DNA of 33,853 nt from Isotricha intestinalis (taxonomy: Eukaryota > Ciliophora > Litostomatea > Vestibuliferida > Isotrichidae): the NCBI GenBank assembly GCA_023807065.1, contig JAJJLU010003745.1:1-33853 (forward strand). Reading direction: 5' to 3'. The position numbers were made by a program, and so were the translations under genes. This document shows positions 8,124 through 16,542 of this stretch, one piece after another; position 1 is the stretch's first letter; each line of letters begins with the position of its first letter. The notes below the pieces were generated by a model that worked only from the letters and a program-made list of their open reading frames with translations, did no database searches and was not told the DNA's origin.

Positions 8124-9926
8124 ATGAGTCAAGTAAATATTTCAATTTTCGATTTATTAATAGAAAATCAAGAAAAATCAAATTTTGAATCAACACCAAA
8201 TGAAATTGAAAATAATAATGAAATAAATGATGATCAAAATCAAAAAAATAATTTAAATAATAACGAAGATGATCTTTTCAGAAGTAGTTCAGTTGATTAT
8301 TTTAGAACTTCAAATGCATTTGAATCACTTTTATTAAATGAAAAAACAAATTTACAAAAAATTAAAATGACATCTAAAAATAATTTTAATGAAAATGATT
8401 TTGAACTTTTATCTCGTTTAGGTAATGGAGCATATGCAGAAGTTTATAAGGCAAAACATAAAAAAACAAGTCAAATATATGCAATAAAAATAATAGATAA
8501 AAAATTAATTGAAAAAGAAAATAAAACATATCAAATTTTTGTTGAAAATGAAATGTTAAATTTATGTAATCATCCTAATATAATTTCAATATATGGTTAT
8601 TATGAAGATAGTGAAAATTTTTTTATTGTTGAAGAATATTGTAAAAAAGGCGATTTATCAGAATTTATGATTAATAACTTAAATAAATTATCAATTGAAG
8701 AAATAAAATTTATTATATCTCAAATTGTTTTATGTTTAGAATATCTAGGTTCTTTAAATATTATTCATCGTGATATTAAACCAGAAAATTTTATGATCGA
8801 TAAAAATTTTACTTTAAAATTAATCGATTTTGGTACAGCAACTTTCAAAGGAAAAATTCTTGATGAAGATTCTTATCAATATATTGATGAAAATAAATTT
8901 ATAGGAAATTCTCCTTTTAGTGAATCGTTTAATAGTATATCATTAAATGAAAATGATAAAATAAAAAATATCTTTGATAATAATATAGAACCTTCAAATT
9001 ACAATATGAAATCATATGTAATGAAAAAAAATATTAAATTACCTTTTTTTGAATCAAATGATAATTTAAATCAAATGGAAATAGTTAAAAAACAAAAATT
9101 TGTAGGGACTTCAGAATATATGCCTCCTGAAACAATAAAAAATAACTTTCCTATTGGAGAATATTCTGATATTTGGTCTTTAGCTATTATTCTTTTTCAA
9201 ATTTTAACTGGAAATACTCCTTTCAGAGATAAAAGTGATTATTTAATATTTCAAAATATTCTTAATGGAAAATTTAATGATGAGACTATTTATAATATTG
9301 ATGAAAATGCTGCTAATTTAATTGAAAATATTTTATTAGTTAATCCTAAAAAAAGATTAGGATATGATCATAATTGTGGTTATAATTATAATGTACTTAA
9401 AAATCATCCTTTTTTCAAAATTGATTCTAAATTTGATATAAATAAAATTAGAAATCAATTGTTATATAAAACTCTGTATAATAAAAAAAAAAGTTTTAAT
9501 AAATCAGGCTCAAACAGTGATAATACAATATTAAATTTATTAAAAAATCAAAATAAAAATGAAAAAAATGAAGTTAATATTTCTAACACAAGTTTAAATT
9601 CAATGGGCTCAAATGTTTCTCAAGATTCTTCAAATAGTCATATTTTAAAAAAAGGACTTTTAAAAAAAAGAAGTCCTTATTTTTTCTATAATTTAAGAAA
9701 AGTTATTTTATATGATACTCCTAGATTAGATTATATTGAACCTAATACAAAACTAGTAAAAGGTTCAATTATGTTAGATAAAACTTGTTCTGCAGAGTTA
9801 ATTAAAAATAATCAATTTTTATTAAAAACTCCAAATAGAATATATAGTTTTATGTGTAAAGATAAATATGATATTTCTCCTTGGGTAAATATTATAAATG
9901 ATGCTATAAAAAGATTTTCAAAATGA
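8124..9926 (+). CDS. PDK1: 3-phosphoinositide-dependent protein kinase 1 (PDK1) homologue
   Basis: Complete 600-aa protein with the PDK1 layout. Residues 1-90 are an Asn/Glu-rich extension. The kinase domain (about 93-431) has Gly-loop RLGNGAYAEVYKA, Lys122, Glu141, HRDIKPEN with Asp217, and DFG Asp235 followed by TAT as in PDK1 (DFGTA). A C-terminal PH domain (about 505-597) has the PDK1-like ILKKGLLKKR, RLDYIEP and KTPNRIYSFM. PDK1 phosphorylates T-loops of AGC kinases after phosphoinositide-linked recruitment. Two features are odd. About 88 residues separate DFG from FVGTSEYMPPE, against under 20 in human PDK1. The residue before FVGT, the autophosphorylated Ser241 in human PDK1, is Lys325. 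The gene ends in TGA, with an in-frame TAA ten codons later. The PH domain is full length, so the TGA is a credible stop. Confidence 0.93.
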   Translation: MSQVNISIFDLLIENQEKSNFESTPNEIENNNEINDDQNQKNNLNNNEDDLFRSSSVDYFRTSNAFESLLLNEKTNLQKIKMTSKNNFNENDFELLSRLGNGAYAEVYKAKHKKTSQIYAIKIIDKKLIEKENKTYQIFVENEMLNLCNHPNIISIYGYYEDSENFFIVEEYCKKGDLSEFMINNLNKLSIEEIKFIISQIVLCLEYLGSLNIIHRDIKPENFMIDKNFTLKLIDFGTATFKGKILDEDSYQYIDENKFIGNSPFSESFNSISLNENDKIKNIFDNNIEPSNYNMKSYVMKKNIKLPFFESNDNLNQMEIVKKQKFVGTSEYMPPETIKNNFPIGEYSDIWSLAIILFQILTGNTPFRDKSDYLIFQNILNGKFNDETIYNIDENAANLIENILLVNPKKRLGYDHNCGYNYNVLKNHPFFKIDSKFDINKIRNQLLYKTLYNKKKSFNKSGSNSDNTILNLLKNQNKNEKNEVNISNTSLNSMGSNVSQDSSNSHILKKGLLKKRSPYFFYNLRKVILYDTPRLDYIEPNTKLVKGSIMLDKTCSAELIKNNQFLLKTPNRIYSFMCKDKYDISPWVNIINDAIKRFSK

Positions 9927-10093
9927 ACTATAAATATAAATAATAAAATGTGTAAATAAAACCCTCTTAAATTTTTTATATAAAAAAATACAAAATTTAA
10001 TTAAAAATAATAACAATACAAAAAATAAATAATAAAATCAAATAATAAAAATTTAAAAAAACTCATAAATAAAATCAAAAAAAAAAATAAAAA

Positions 10094-11323
10094 ATGTCAG
10101 ACGACATAAAAGCAAAGCAAAATGACGTAAAACTATACGCAACTCAAGCTCAACAAGCAGATAAAAATGAAGAATATCCAAAAAGTGTAAGAATGTGGGA
10201 GAATGCAATAAAGACTTTAAACCAACTGATAAGAATAGATCCCAACAAATACAATGTGGATGCTTATAAGAAGAAAGTAGAAGAATACACAGAAATAATG
10301 GAGAAAGTAAAAAAGAAAAAAGTAGCAGAACCAGAAGGAGGTAAAAAAGATTCAGAAGATGATAAACTTCAAAAGCAATTATCAGGAACATTAATAACAG
10401 AAACTCCAAATGTGAAATGGGAAGATGTAGCAGGATTAGAAAAAGCAAAAGAAGCTTTAAAAGAAGCAGTTGTTCTCCCAATTAAATTTCCTCAACTTTT
10501 TCAAGAAAAAAGAAAACCTTGGAAAGGTATTTTATTATATGGTCCTCCAGGAACAGGAAAATCATTTTTAGCAAAAGCAGCAGCTACTGAAACAGGAGGA
10601 AAATTTTTCAGTGTTTCAGCAGCTAATATTGTAAGTAAATGGATGGGAGAAAGTGAGAAGTTAATTAAAGGATTATTTGATTTAGCTCGTCAAAATAAAC
10701 CAGCTGTTATTTTCCTTGATGAAATTGATTCTGTATTAAGTGCTAGAAGTGATAGTGAAAATGATGCTACTCGTAGATTAAAAACTGAATTTCTTATTCA
10801 AATGCAAGGTGTTGGGAATGATGATGATGGTATCCTCGTTTTAGGAGCTACTAACATTCCCTGGGGATTAGATCCTGCTGTAAGGAGGAGATTCCAGAAA
10901 AAAATTTATATTAGTTTACCAGATGTTAAAGCAAGGAGATTAATGTTTACTTTAAATTTAGGTGATACTGAAAATGATATTACAGATAAAGAATTTGATA
11001 TTTTAGCTGAAATGACTGAAGGGTATTCAGGAAGTGATATTGCTACTCTTACACAAGATGCTATTTATGGGCCTTTAAGAAAATGCCAAAGAGCTAAGTT
11101 TTTTAAAAATATTGATAGTCAACATATTGTTCCTTGTTCTCCTAGTGATCAAGGAGCTTTTAGAATGACAATGAGTGAAATTGAAAAACCTGAAAGTTTA
11201 GTTCCTCCTAAAGTCACTTTTGAAGATTATATTCAAAGTATACAAAAAATTAAAGCCACTGTTAATCAAAAAGATTTAGAAAAACAAGAAGAATTTACCA
11301 GGGAATTTGGACAAGAAGGATAA
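10094..11323 (+). CDS. VPS4: VPS4-family AAA ATPase (ESCRT-III disassembly)
   Basis: Complete 409-aa protein, a little shorter than animal VPS4 (about 440). An N-terminal MIT domain (about 8-75), which binds ESCRT-III tails, is followed by a charged linker and one AAA cassette: Walker A GPPGTGKS (150-157), pore loop SKWMGESEK around Trp183, Walker B VIFLDEID (Asp209, Glu210), sensor-1 Asn254, and arginine fingers in RRRF (264-267). The end has the VPS4-type C-terminal helix finishing FGQEG. It should use ATP to disassemble ESCRT-III in endosome sorting, cytokinesis and membrane repair. Codon use is the least A/T-extreme of the window near the 5' end, as expected for a conserved gene. All key residues are intact. 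Confidence 0.96.
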   Translation: MSDDIKAKQNDVKLYATQAQQADKNEEYPKSVRMWENAIKTLNQLIRIDPNKYNVDAYKKKVEEYTEIMEKVKKKKVAEPEGGKKDSEDDKLQKQLSGTLITETPNVKWEDVAGLEKAKEALKEAVVLPIKFPQLFQEKRKPWKGILLYGPPGTGKSFLAKAAATETGGKFFSVSAANIVSKWMGESEKLIKGLFDLARQNKPAVIFLDEIDSVLSARSDSENDATRRLKTEFLIQMQGVGNDDDGILVLGATNIPWGLDPAVRRRFQKKIYISLPDVKARRLMFTLNLGDTENDITDKEFDILAEMTEGYSGSDIATLTQDAIYGPLRKCQRAKFFKNIDSQHIVPCSPSDQGAFRMTMSEIEKPESLVPPKVTFEDYIQSIQKIKATVNQKDLEKQEEFTREFGQEG

Positions 11324-11376
11324 ATTTTGTTATTTTGTTTTTGTATCTTGCTTCTTTTTTTTTAATATAAACAAGC

Positions 11377-11392
11377 CGAAAAAATTTTTTCG
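11377..11392. repeat. 16-bp perfect palindrome downstream of VPS4
   Basis: CGAAAAAATTTTTTCG lies about 54 bp past the VPS4 stop, between convergent genes. It is self-complementary, and its two CG dinucleotides stand out in such A/T-rich DNA. It could form a short hairpin in the 3' end of either transcript, or be chance. Confidence 0.5.
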
Positions 11393-11478
11393 AATTAGAA
11401 AAGTAATTGAAAATGATTTTATTTATATAAAAAATAATTTATAAAATTTTATTTTTAAAAAAATAAATAAAATATTTA

Positions 11479-14307
11479 TTATTCAAATAAAAAAACATCA
11501 TGACCCATATTTTGCATTTCAAAAATATGAATTCTATCATTATTATCAAAAGCAATATTATAAATTCTATTTTTATCATCAATATATTTAGTAACTCCAG
11601 TGGCAAAAAAGTAACTTTTATATTTCTGAATATCTTTAAATTTCCTATCAACATATTCAACATAAATATCATTTTCAAAATTATTTCCTAAAATAATTTG
11701 AGAAAAATTTTCAATATTTTTTTCTAATTCTCCATTAAAACCTCCAATTAAAATAATTTTATTATCTGAATAATTTAAAGCTAAAAATCCTTTAATATAT
11801 AAAGATAAATTATCACTTTTATAATTTAAATTATTCCATAAAGAACCTTCATTTAATAAATCTAAAAATTCAATATTATTTAAATATTCATTTTTAGGAT
11901 AATTAAAACCAAAAATAGAAAATAAATATTGATCTTTAATTAAACAAGTTCCAAATTCACTTCTTTCAAAATTCATTTCTGGTAATTCTTCCCATTTGTT
12001 TTTATTAATATTATATATTTCACATTTTTTATTATGTTCACCACTTAAACAAATAATTGAATTTTTATAAGTAATTAATCCTCCTTTTGAATGATTATTA
12101 TTTAAAGAACATAATTTTTCCATTGATTTTTTTTGAGGATTAAAACAATAAAAACAATCTGAATTTTTACCTGTCACAATATATAAAATTGAATTATATG
12201 ATAAATATATATTTCCATTATTTTCTTCTGATGAATAATTAACTGAAAAATTATTGTAATCAGCATAATCAAATAAACAAAAATTTTTATTTGAAAAATC
12301 ATAACATAAAATAGTTCTTTCAGATAATATTTTAAATACTAAATTATCACCTAATTCTTCTATATTATTTATATATTTTTTTTTATTTGATTTTGGAATT
12401 ACACTTAAATCAGTTTCTATTTTTAATTTATTCATTAATTTTGTTGATGAAAATGAAGTATTTATTCTTTTTTTTGATGATGAAGATAATGAATCTCTTT
12501 TTTTAAAAGAATCATTTAAATTACTATTATTACTATTTAATGTCGGATTATAACTTAAATTTCCTTCTGTTTTTATTAATAAATCTTTAAATAATTTATT
12601 TGAATTTTTATTTAATTTAATTTTCAATTTTTCATTTTTTTCTTTTTCTAAATCTTTATTTTTATTTTCTAATATATTTATTTCGTTTAATAAATTTTTG
12701 TTTTCTTCTTTAAGAGATAATAATTCTTTTTTATTATTTATTATTTGATTGTTATAATCATTATTTTTTTCAATTAATTCTGAAATATATTTTTCATTAT
12801 TTATTTTTTCATCAGATAAATTTTTATTATCATCTATTAAGGTTGAAATATTTTTTTTATATTCAAATAATTGATTCATTAAATTTTTATTTTCTTCTTC
12901 TAATTCATATATTTTATTTAATTTTTCTTCTAATAAAAACTTATTATCTGAGTTATTTATTTTTTCTAATTTTTTCTTACATAAATTTATTTCTTCATTT
13001 AATTTTTCACTTTCAATGTTTACTTTTTCATTTAATAATTTCTTATTTTCATTTTCTAAATTAATATATTTATTTTGTATAATTTCTAAGTTTTTATTTA
13101 ATTCTATATTTTCTTTTGATAAATTTGATAATTGGTTTTTATAATATTCAATTTCATTTTTTAAACTTATATTTTCTGTTTTATTATTTAAATTCATTTT
13201 TTCATATTTATTAAATAAAATCTTTAAATTATTATTTTCATTTATTAAATTTACTGAATCATTCTTTAAATTAAATAATTCATCGTTTAAATTGTTTATT
13301 TGATTATTCTTTTTTAAAATTTCATTTTTTAATTTTTCATTTTGATTTTTATATTCTTTAATAAAATACTTATTATTAACATTACTTAAATTATTGCTAA
13401 TTAAAAAACTAAAATTTTGAATTTGAGAATTGTTTTTATTATTCACCTTCACATTATTTCTTGGATTTTTAGGAATATTTTTATAAAAAATATTATTTCC
13501 GTTATATACCTTATTAGGGGTTTTATTATCAGATAATAAAGGTTCTTTTATATTAATATTATTTTTATAATTAATATAAGGATTAAAAACTTCATTTGGT
13601 TCAGTATAATTTTGATTGTTTGATTGAGTTTTTAATCTATTATTGGAATTAATTTGATTAAGATTATTGTTTAGTCTGTTTCCATTATATGAATATGCTG
13701 TTCTTACATTGTTTGTATTATAATTATTATTCTTTTTTTCTTTATATACAACATTTTGGAATTTATTATTTTGATTTTTTTTATTTAATTCTTCTTTATC
13801 ATTATTATCTTTCATTGAACTTAATAAACTATAATATTCACTCTTTGCTTTTTTGATTTCATTATAATCTTTATTAAATTTATTATTATTTATTTTTTTA
13901 TTTAAATTCTTTGGATTTGATTTTTGAACAGATGGATTTTTTCTTAAAGGTTTATTATTATTTTTTTTATTAAGAAGCATTTCACTACTTTTATTATTTT
14001 TAATTTTTTTATTTTCAATAGAAGTATCTAAATCAGTGTATAAATTTTCTCCAGAATATTTTTCAATAATATGATTAACATTATATTGCTCATAATTATT
14101 AATAAATGATTCTACATTATCATAACTTAAATTATTTTCTTTTTCTATTCTTCTTGATTCTTGATGACATTTACAATTACAAGAACAACCACAATGAGGG
14201 CAAAAACAAGAACAACAGTTACAATTACAATAAAAATTATCTGATTCATTTAATTTATCATAATTTAGAATTTTTTCTTTATTTTCATATAAATTTTCAT
14301 AATTCAT
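11479..14307 (-). CDS. Large Cys-cluster / coiled-coil / kelch-propeller protein
   Basis: Complete 942-aa protein in three parts. Residues 27-48 pack eleven Cys and two His (YCNCNCCSCFCPHCGCSCN is its core), suggesting a metal-binding or lipid-modified cluster. Residues about 50-310 are Asn/Lys-rich and disordered. Residues about 315-590 are a long coiled coil of Asn/Leu/Glu/Lys. After a Ser-rich linker, about 648-942 form a kelch-like beta-propeller: SLNNNHSKGG, NKWEELPEMNFERSEFG and IILIGGFNG show the usual kelch spacing of aromatic, Trp and Gly-Gly residues. Kelch-plus-coil proteins often tether cytoskeleton or act as adaptors; the specific role is unknown. The gene converges on VPS4 (155 bp) and is divergent from the 14375 gene with 67 bp between starts. 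Confidence 0.88.
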   Translation of the reverse strand: MNYENLYENKEKILNYDKLNESDNFYCNCNCCSCFCPHCGCSCNCKCHQESRRIEKENNLSYDNVESFINNYEQYNVNHIIEKYSGENLYTDLDTSIENKKIKNNKSSEMLLNKKNNNKPLRKNPSVQKSNPKNLNKKINNNKFNKDYNEIKKAKSEYYSLLSSMKDNNDKEELNKKNQNNKFQNVVYKEKKNNNYNTNNVRTAYSYNGNRLNNNLNQINSNNRLKTQSNNQNYTEPNEVFNPYINYKNNINIKEPLLSDNKTPNKVYNGNNIFYKNIPKNPRNNVKVNNKNNSQIQNFSFLISNNLSNVNNKYFIKEYKNQNEKLKNEILKKNNQINNLNDELFNLKNDSVNLINENNNLKILFNKYEKMNLNNKTENISLKNEIEYYKNQLSNLSKENIELNKNLEIIQNKYINLENENKKLLNEKVNIESEKLNEEINLCKKKLEKINNSDNKFLLEEKLNKIYELEEENKNLMNQLFEYKKNISTLIDDNKNLSDEKINNEKYISELIEKNNDYNNQIINNKKELLSLKEENKNLLNEINILENKNKDLEKEKNEKLKIKLNKNSNKLFKDLLIKTEGNLSYNPTLNSNNSNLNDSFKKRDSLSSSSKKRINTSFSSTKLMNKLKIETDLSVIPKSNKKKYINNIEELGDNLVFKILSERTILCYDFSNKNFCLFDYADYNNFSVNYSSEENNGNIYLSYNSILYIVTGKNSDCFYCFNPQKKSMEKLCSLNNNHSKGGLITYKNSIICLSGEHNKKCEIYNINKNKWEELPEMNFERSEFGTCLIKDQYLFSIFGFNYPKNEYLNNIEFLDLLNEGSLWNNLNYKSDNLSLYIKGFLALNYSDNKIILIGGFNGELEKNIENFSQIILGNNFENDIYVEYVDRKFKDIQKYKSYFFATGVTKYIDDKNRIYNIAFDNNDRIHIFEMQNMGHDVFLFE

Positions 14308-14374
14308 ATTTTTTAATATTTTAAATTTTATTTTAAATATAATATAAAAATAAATAATAAATAATTTTTTCTGG
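14308..14374. promoter_or_regulatory. 67-bp shared divergent promoter region
   Basis: Only 67 bp of almost pure A/T separate the start codons of the kelch gene (minus) and the 14375 gene (plus). Both transcripts must start here or within coding sequence. Confidence 0.45.
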
Positions 14375-15082
14375 ATGAGTGAAAATAAAGAAAAAAACAG
14401 TTGTATAGCTCCTCAAAAATTTAAAAATTCTATTTTATCAGAAATGATAAATTCATTTAATAAAAATGAAGAAAATTCACAATTTAAAAATAAAATAAAA
14501 GAAAATTTAGATTTTAATAACAATAATAATGAAATAAATGAATATAATAATTTAGAGGAGAATTTACGTGAAGAATATCCTCAATATTTTATAAAAGAAT
14601 TTAAAACTCCAATTGAATTTAAATATTCAAATAATCCCTTAAAAGAAAAAACAAATAAAAATAATCAAGATATTATTTTATCTTTTATAAATAAATATGA
14701 AGAAAATATTTACTATAATGAATTACTGAAAAAATTAAATTTAATTAAATGGTTATCAAGTTATTCTATAATAACAGGAAATCAAATTCAAAGTATTAGT
14801 TTAGTTTTAAATCATTTTAAAAATAACTTTTCTTTTAATTGTTCTTCTATTCTTTGTGAAGTTAAAGAAGTTTTAATTGTTGATTGTATTCAAGTTTTAA
14901 CTGTAATTGATATTAAATTAAATAAGAAAAAAATTATTTTAACAAATTATGAAAATAAAAATAATTTCTTAATAGATGATTATTTCCTAAGAGAAGGAGA
15001 TATAATATTATTTAGAACAAAACAAAAACTTGAAGAAAAATTCCTAAAACTAAACACAAAGGAAATCCAAAAAATATGTTAA
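14375..15082 (+). CDS. Hypothetical protein, possible C-terminal OB-fold
   Basis: Complete 235-aa protein, family not recognised. Residues 1-75 are acidic, Asn-rich and probably disordered. From about 105 it is globular: helices (FINKYEENIYYNELLKKL) then alternating strands (SSILCEVKEVLIVDCIQVLT, KKIILTNYENKNNFLIDDYF, EGDIILFRTK). A five-strand pattern with an 'EGDIILF' strand is reminiscent of OB-fold proteins, where a G-D turn precedes strand 5. Nucleic-acid binding would follow if so, but the match is by pattern only. The coding call is good; the fold is weak. Confidence 0.72.
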   Translation: MSENKEKNSCIAPQKFKNSILSEMINSFNKNEENSQFKNKIKENLDFNNNNNEINEYNNLEENLREEYPQYFIKEFKTPIEFKYSNNPLKEKTNKNNQDIILSFINKYEENIYYNELLKKLNLIKWLSSYSIITGNQIQSISLVLNHFKNNFSFNCSSILCEVKEVLIVDCIQVLTVIDIKLNKKKIILTNYENKNNFLIDDYFLREGDIILFRTKQKLEEKFLKLNTKEIQKIC

Positions 15083-15224
15083 AAAAAAATAAAAATATTT
15101 AAAATAAATAATAATTAACTAAATTTTAAATATAAAAAAAATAATAAAAAAGAATAAATTCAAGTTTAAATATTAATTAAAATTAAAAAAAAAGAGTAAA
15201 AAATAAAAGAATTTAAAAAAGAAA

Positions 15225-15689
15225 ATGAATTCATGGAAAATCAGAGAAATATTTTCAGAAGATGAAATAAGTGAATTTAAAGCAATGTTTGAAATGTATG
15301 ACAAAGATTCAAAAGGTTACATAGACAAAAGAGACTTAGGAGCATTAATGCGTTCATTAGGTCAGAATCCATCATTTCAAGAAATAAATCAAATGATAGA
15401 AGAAGTAGATGAAGATAAAAATGGTGAAATAACATTTTTAGAATTTTTAGGTTTATTAGCAAGAAGAATGAAAGAAGCTGATCCTGAAGATGAATTATTA
15501 GAAGCTTTTAAAGTTTTTGATAGAGATGGTAATGGAAAAATTTCTGCTCATGAATTAAGATATGTTCTTTTAAAAAGTGGAGAAAATTTCACTGAACAAG
15601 ATATTGAAGATTTAATTCATGAAGCTGATGTTGATGGAGATGGTAGTATTGATTATCAAGAATTTGTTAAAATTATGATGAGTCAATAA
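15225..15689 (+). CDS. Calmodulin-like four-EF-hand calcium sensor
   Basis: Complete 154-aa protein, close to calmodulin (149) in length and order, with a slightly different N-terminus (MNSWKIREIFSEDEISEFK). Four EF-hand loops: 26-37 DKDSKGYIDKRD, 62-73 DEDKNGEITFLE, 99-110 DRDGNGKISAHE, 135-146 DVDGDGSIDYQE. Loops 2-4 have canonical Ca2+ ligands. Loop 1 has Lys at position 5 and Asp instead of Glu at position 12, so it probably binds Ca2+ weakly. The central linker RRMKEADPEDELLEAFKVFD is calmodulin-type rather than centrin-type. It is probably a calmodulin-like or divergent calmodulin paralogue, acting on Ca2+-dependent targets in the cytosol or cilium. Confidence 0.93.
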   Translation: MNSWKIREIFSEDEISEFKAMFEMYDKDSKGYIDKRDLGALMRSLGQNPSFQEINQMIEEVDEDKNGEITFLEFLGLLARRMKEADPEDELLEAFKVFDRDGNGKISAHELRYVLLKSGENFTEQDIEDLIHEADVDGDGSIDYQEFVKIMMSQ

Positions 15690-15789
15690 CAAATTTTTAT
15701 TTTTTGCTTTTTTTTTATATATTTTTTTTATAAATGTTTTTGAAATGTTTTTGTTTTGTTTTTTTTAATTTATTTTTTATATATTTTTT

Positions 15790-16542
15790 TCATTGGGTTT
15801 CTTCTATTTTATTTATATATTCATTTAATAGATTGTAATCATTGTTATTATTATTTCTATATAAATTTCCTAGTTTCATTTTATTGAAATATAAGGATTT
15901 TTTTAAATAATAATCATTTATTTTTATTGGTTTCCAAATATTCTTTGTTGAATGGGGTTGAAATTTATTATCTTCAAATAAAAAATCATTTGTTTTTTTA
16001 TATCTTTCTATCTTTTCATAATCATCATATAATTGATTATGAATATATTCAAAATCTTTTTCTAAATTTTTATAATTTAATGGTAATTTTTGATAATCTT
16101 TCTCTTTCTTTATTCCTAATTTAAAATTTAATTTAAATAATTCGTTTAATTTTTTTATTTTTTTCAAATATTTAAAATAGTCATATGTACAATTATTATC
16201 ATCATAAAATGTTTTTATTTGATATTTATTAAAATAATTTTTATGATTATCTTTTTTAATATTATTATTTTGAGGATATAAAATATTAATATTTGATTTA
16301 GTTTGTTTTTTTTTTTCTAAAATTATTCTTGTATTTAATTTAAGATTATTTCCTTGCCTAAATATTAAATTTGGTAAACTTTTTGTACTATTTGATTTTG
16401 TTTTCTTTCTTATATCTTGTTTTAATAAATCAATAATATAATCATCAGAACGTAAAATTTGATTGATTCTTCTTGATTCATCTTTCATTCTCTTTATATC
16501 TTGATAAATAGCTTTATCTTTTTCATTTAATTTAACTTTCAT
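15790..16542 (-). CDS. Hypothetical charged protein
   Basis: Complete 250-aa protein with no recognised domain: basic, helical, Asn/Lys/Tyr-rich, with a NNNNND stretch near the C-terminus. A few segments look structured (YDYFKYLKKIKKLNELFKLN, NLEKDFEYIHNQLYDDYEKI). It ends in TGA, one of only two such stops among intact genes. Reading through would add low-complexity Lys codons overlapping the 3' region of the calmodulin-like gene, so TGA is probably the true stop. The absence of nonsense codons over 250 codons in such A/T-rich DNA supports a real gene. Confidence 0.7.
   Translation of the reverse strand: MKVKLNEKDKAIYQDIKRMKDESRRINQILRSDDYIIDLLKQDIRKKTKSNSTKSLPNLIFRQGNNLKLNTRIILEKKKQTKSNINILYPQNNNIKKDNHKNYFNKYQIKTFYDDNNCTYDYFKYLKKIKKLNELFKLNFKLGIKKEKDYQKLPLNYKNLEKDFEYIHNQLYDDYEKIERYKKTNDFLFEDNKFQPHSTKNIWKPIKINDYYLKKSLYFNKMKLGNLYRNNNNNDYNLLNEYINKIEETQ

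Noticed and set aside
10053..10481. 142-codon minus-strand ORF, very Leu-rich
   Set aside because: It is the antisense shadow of the VPS4 N-terminus; its Leu/His/Ser pattern arises from the Lys/Glu-rich sense strand.
12843..13064. Plus-strand hydrophobic ORF (and similar ones at 11500-11691 and 14106-14324)
   Set aside because: Antisense of the kelch gene's coiled coil and ends; Phe/Leu/Ile-rich products are what A-rich coil codons give in reverse.
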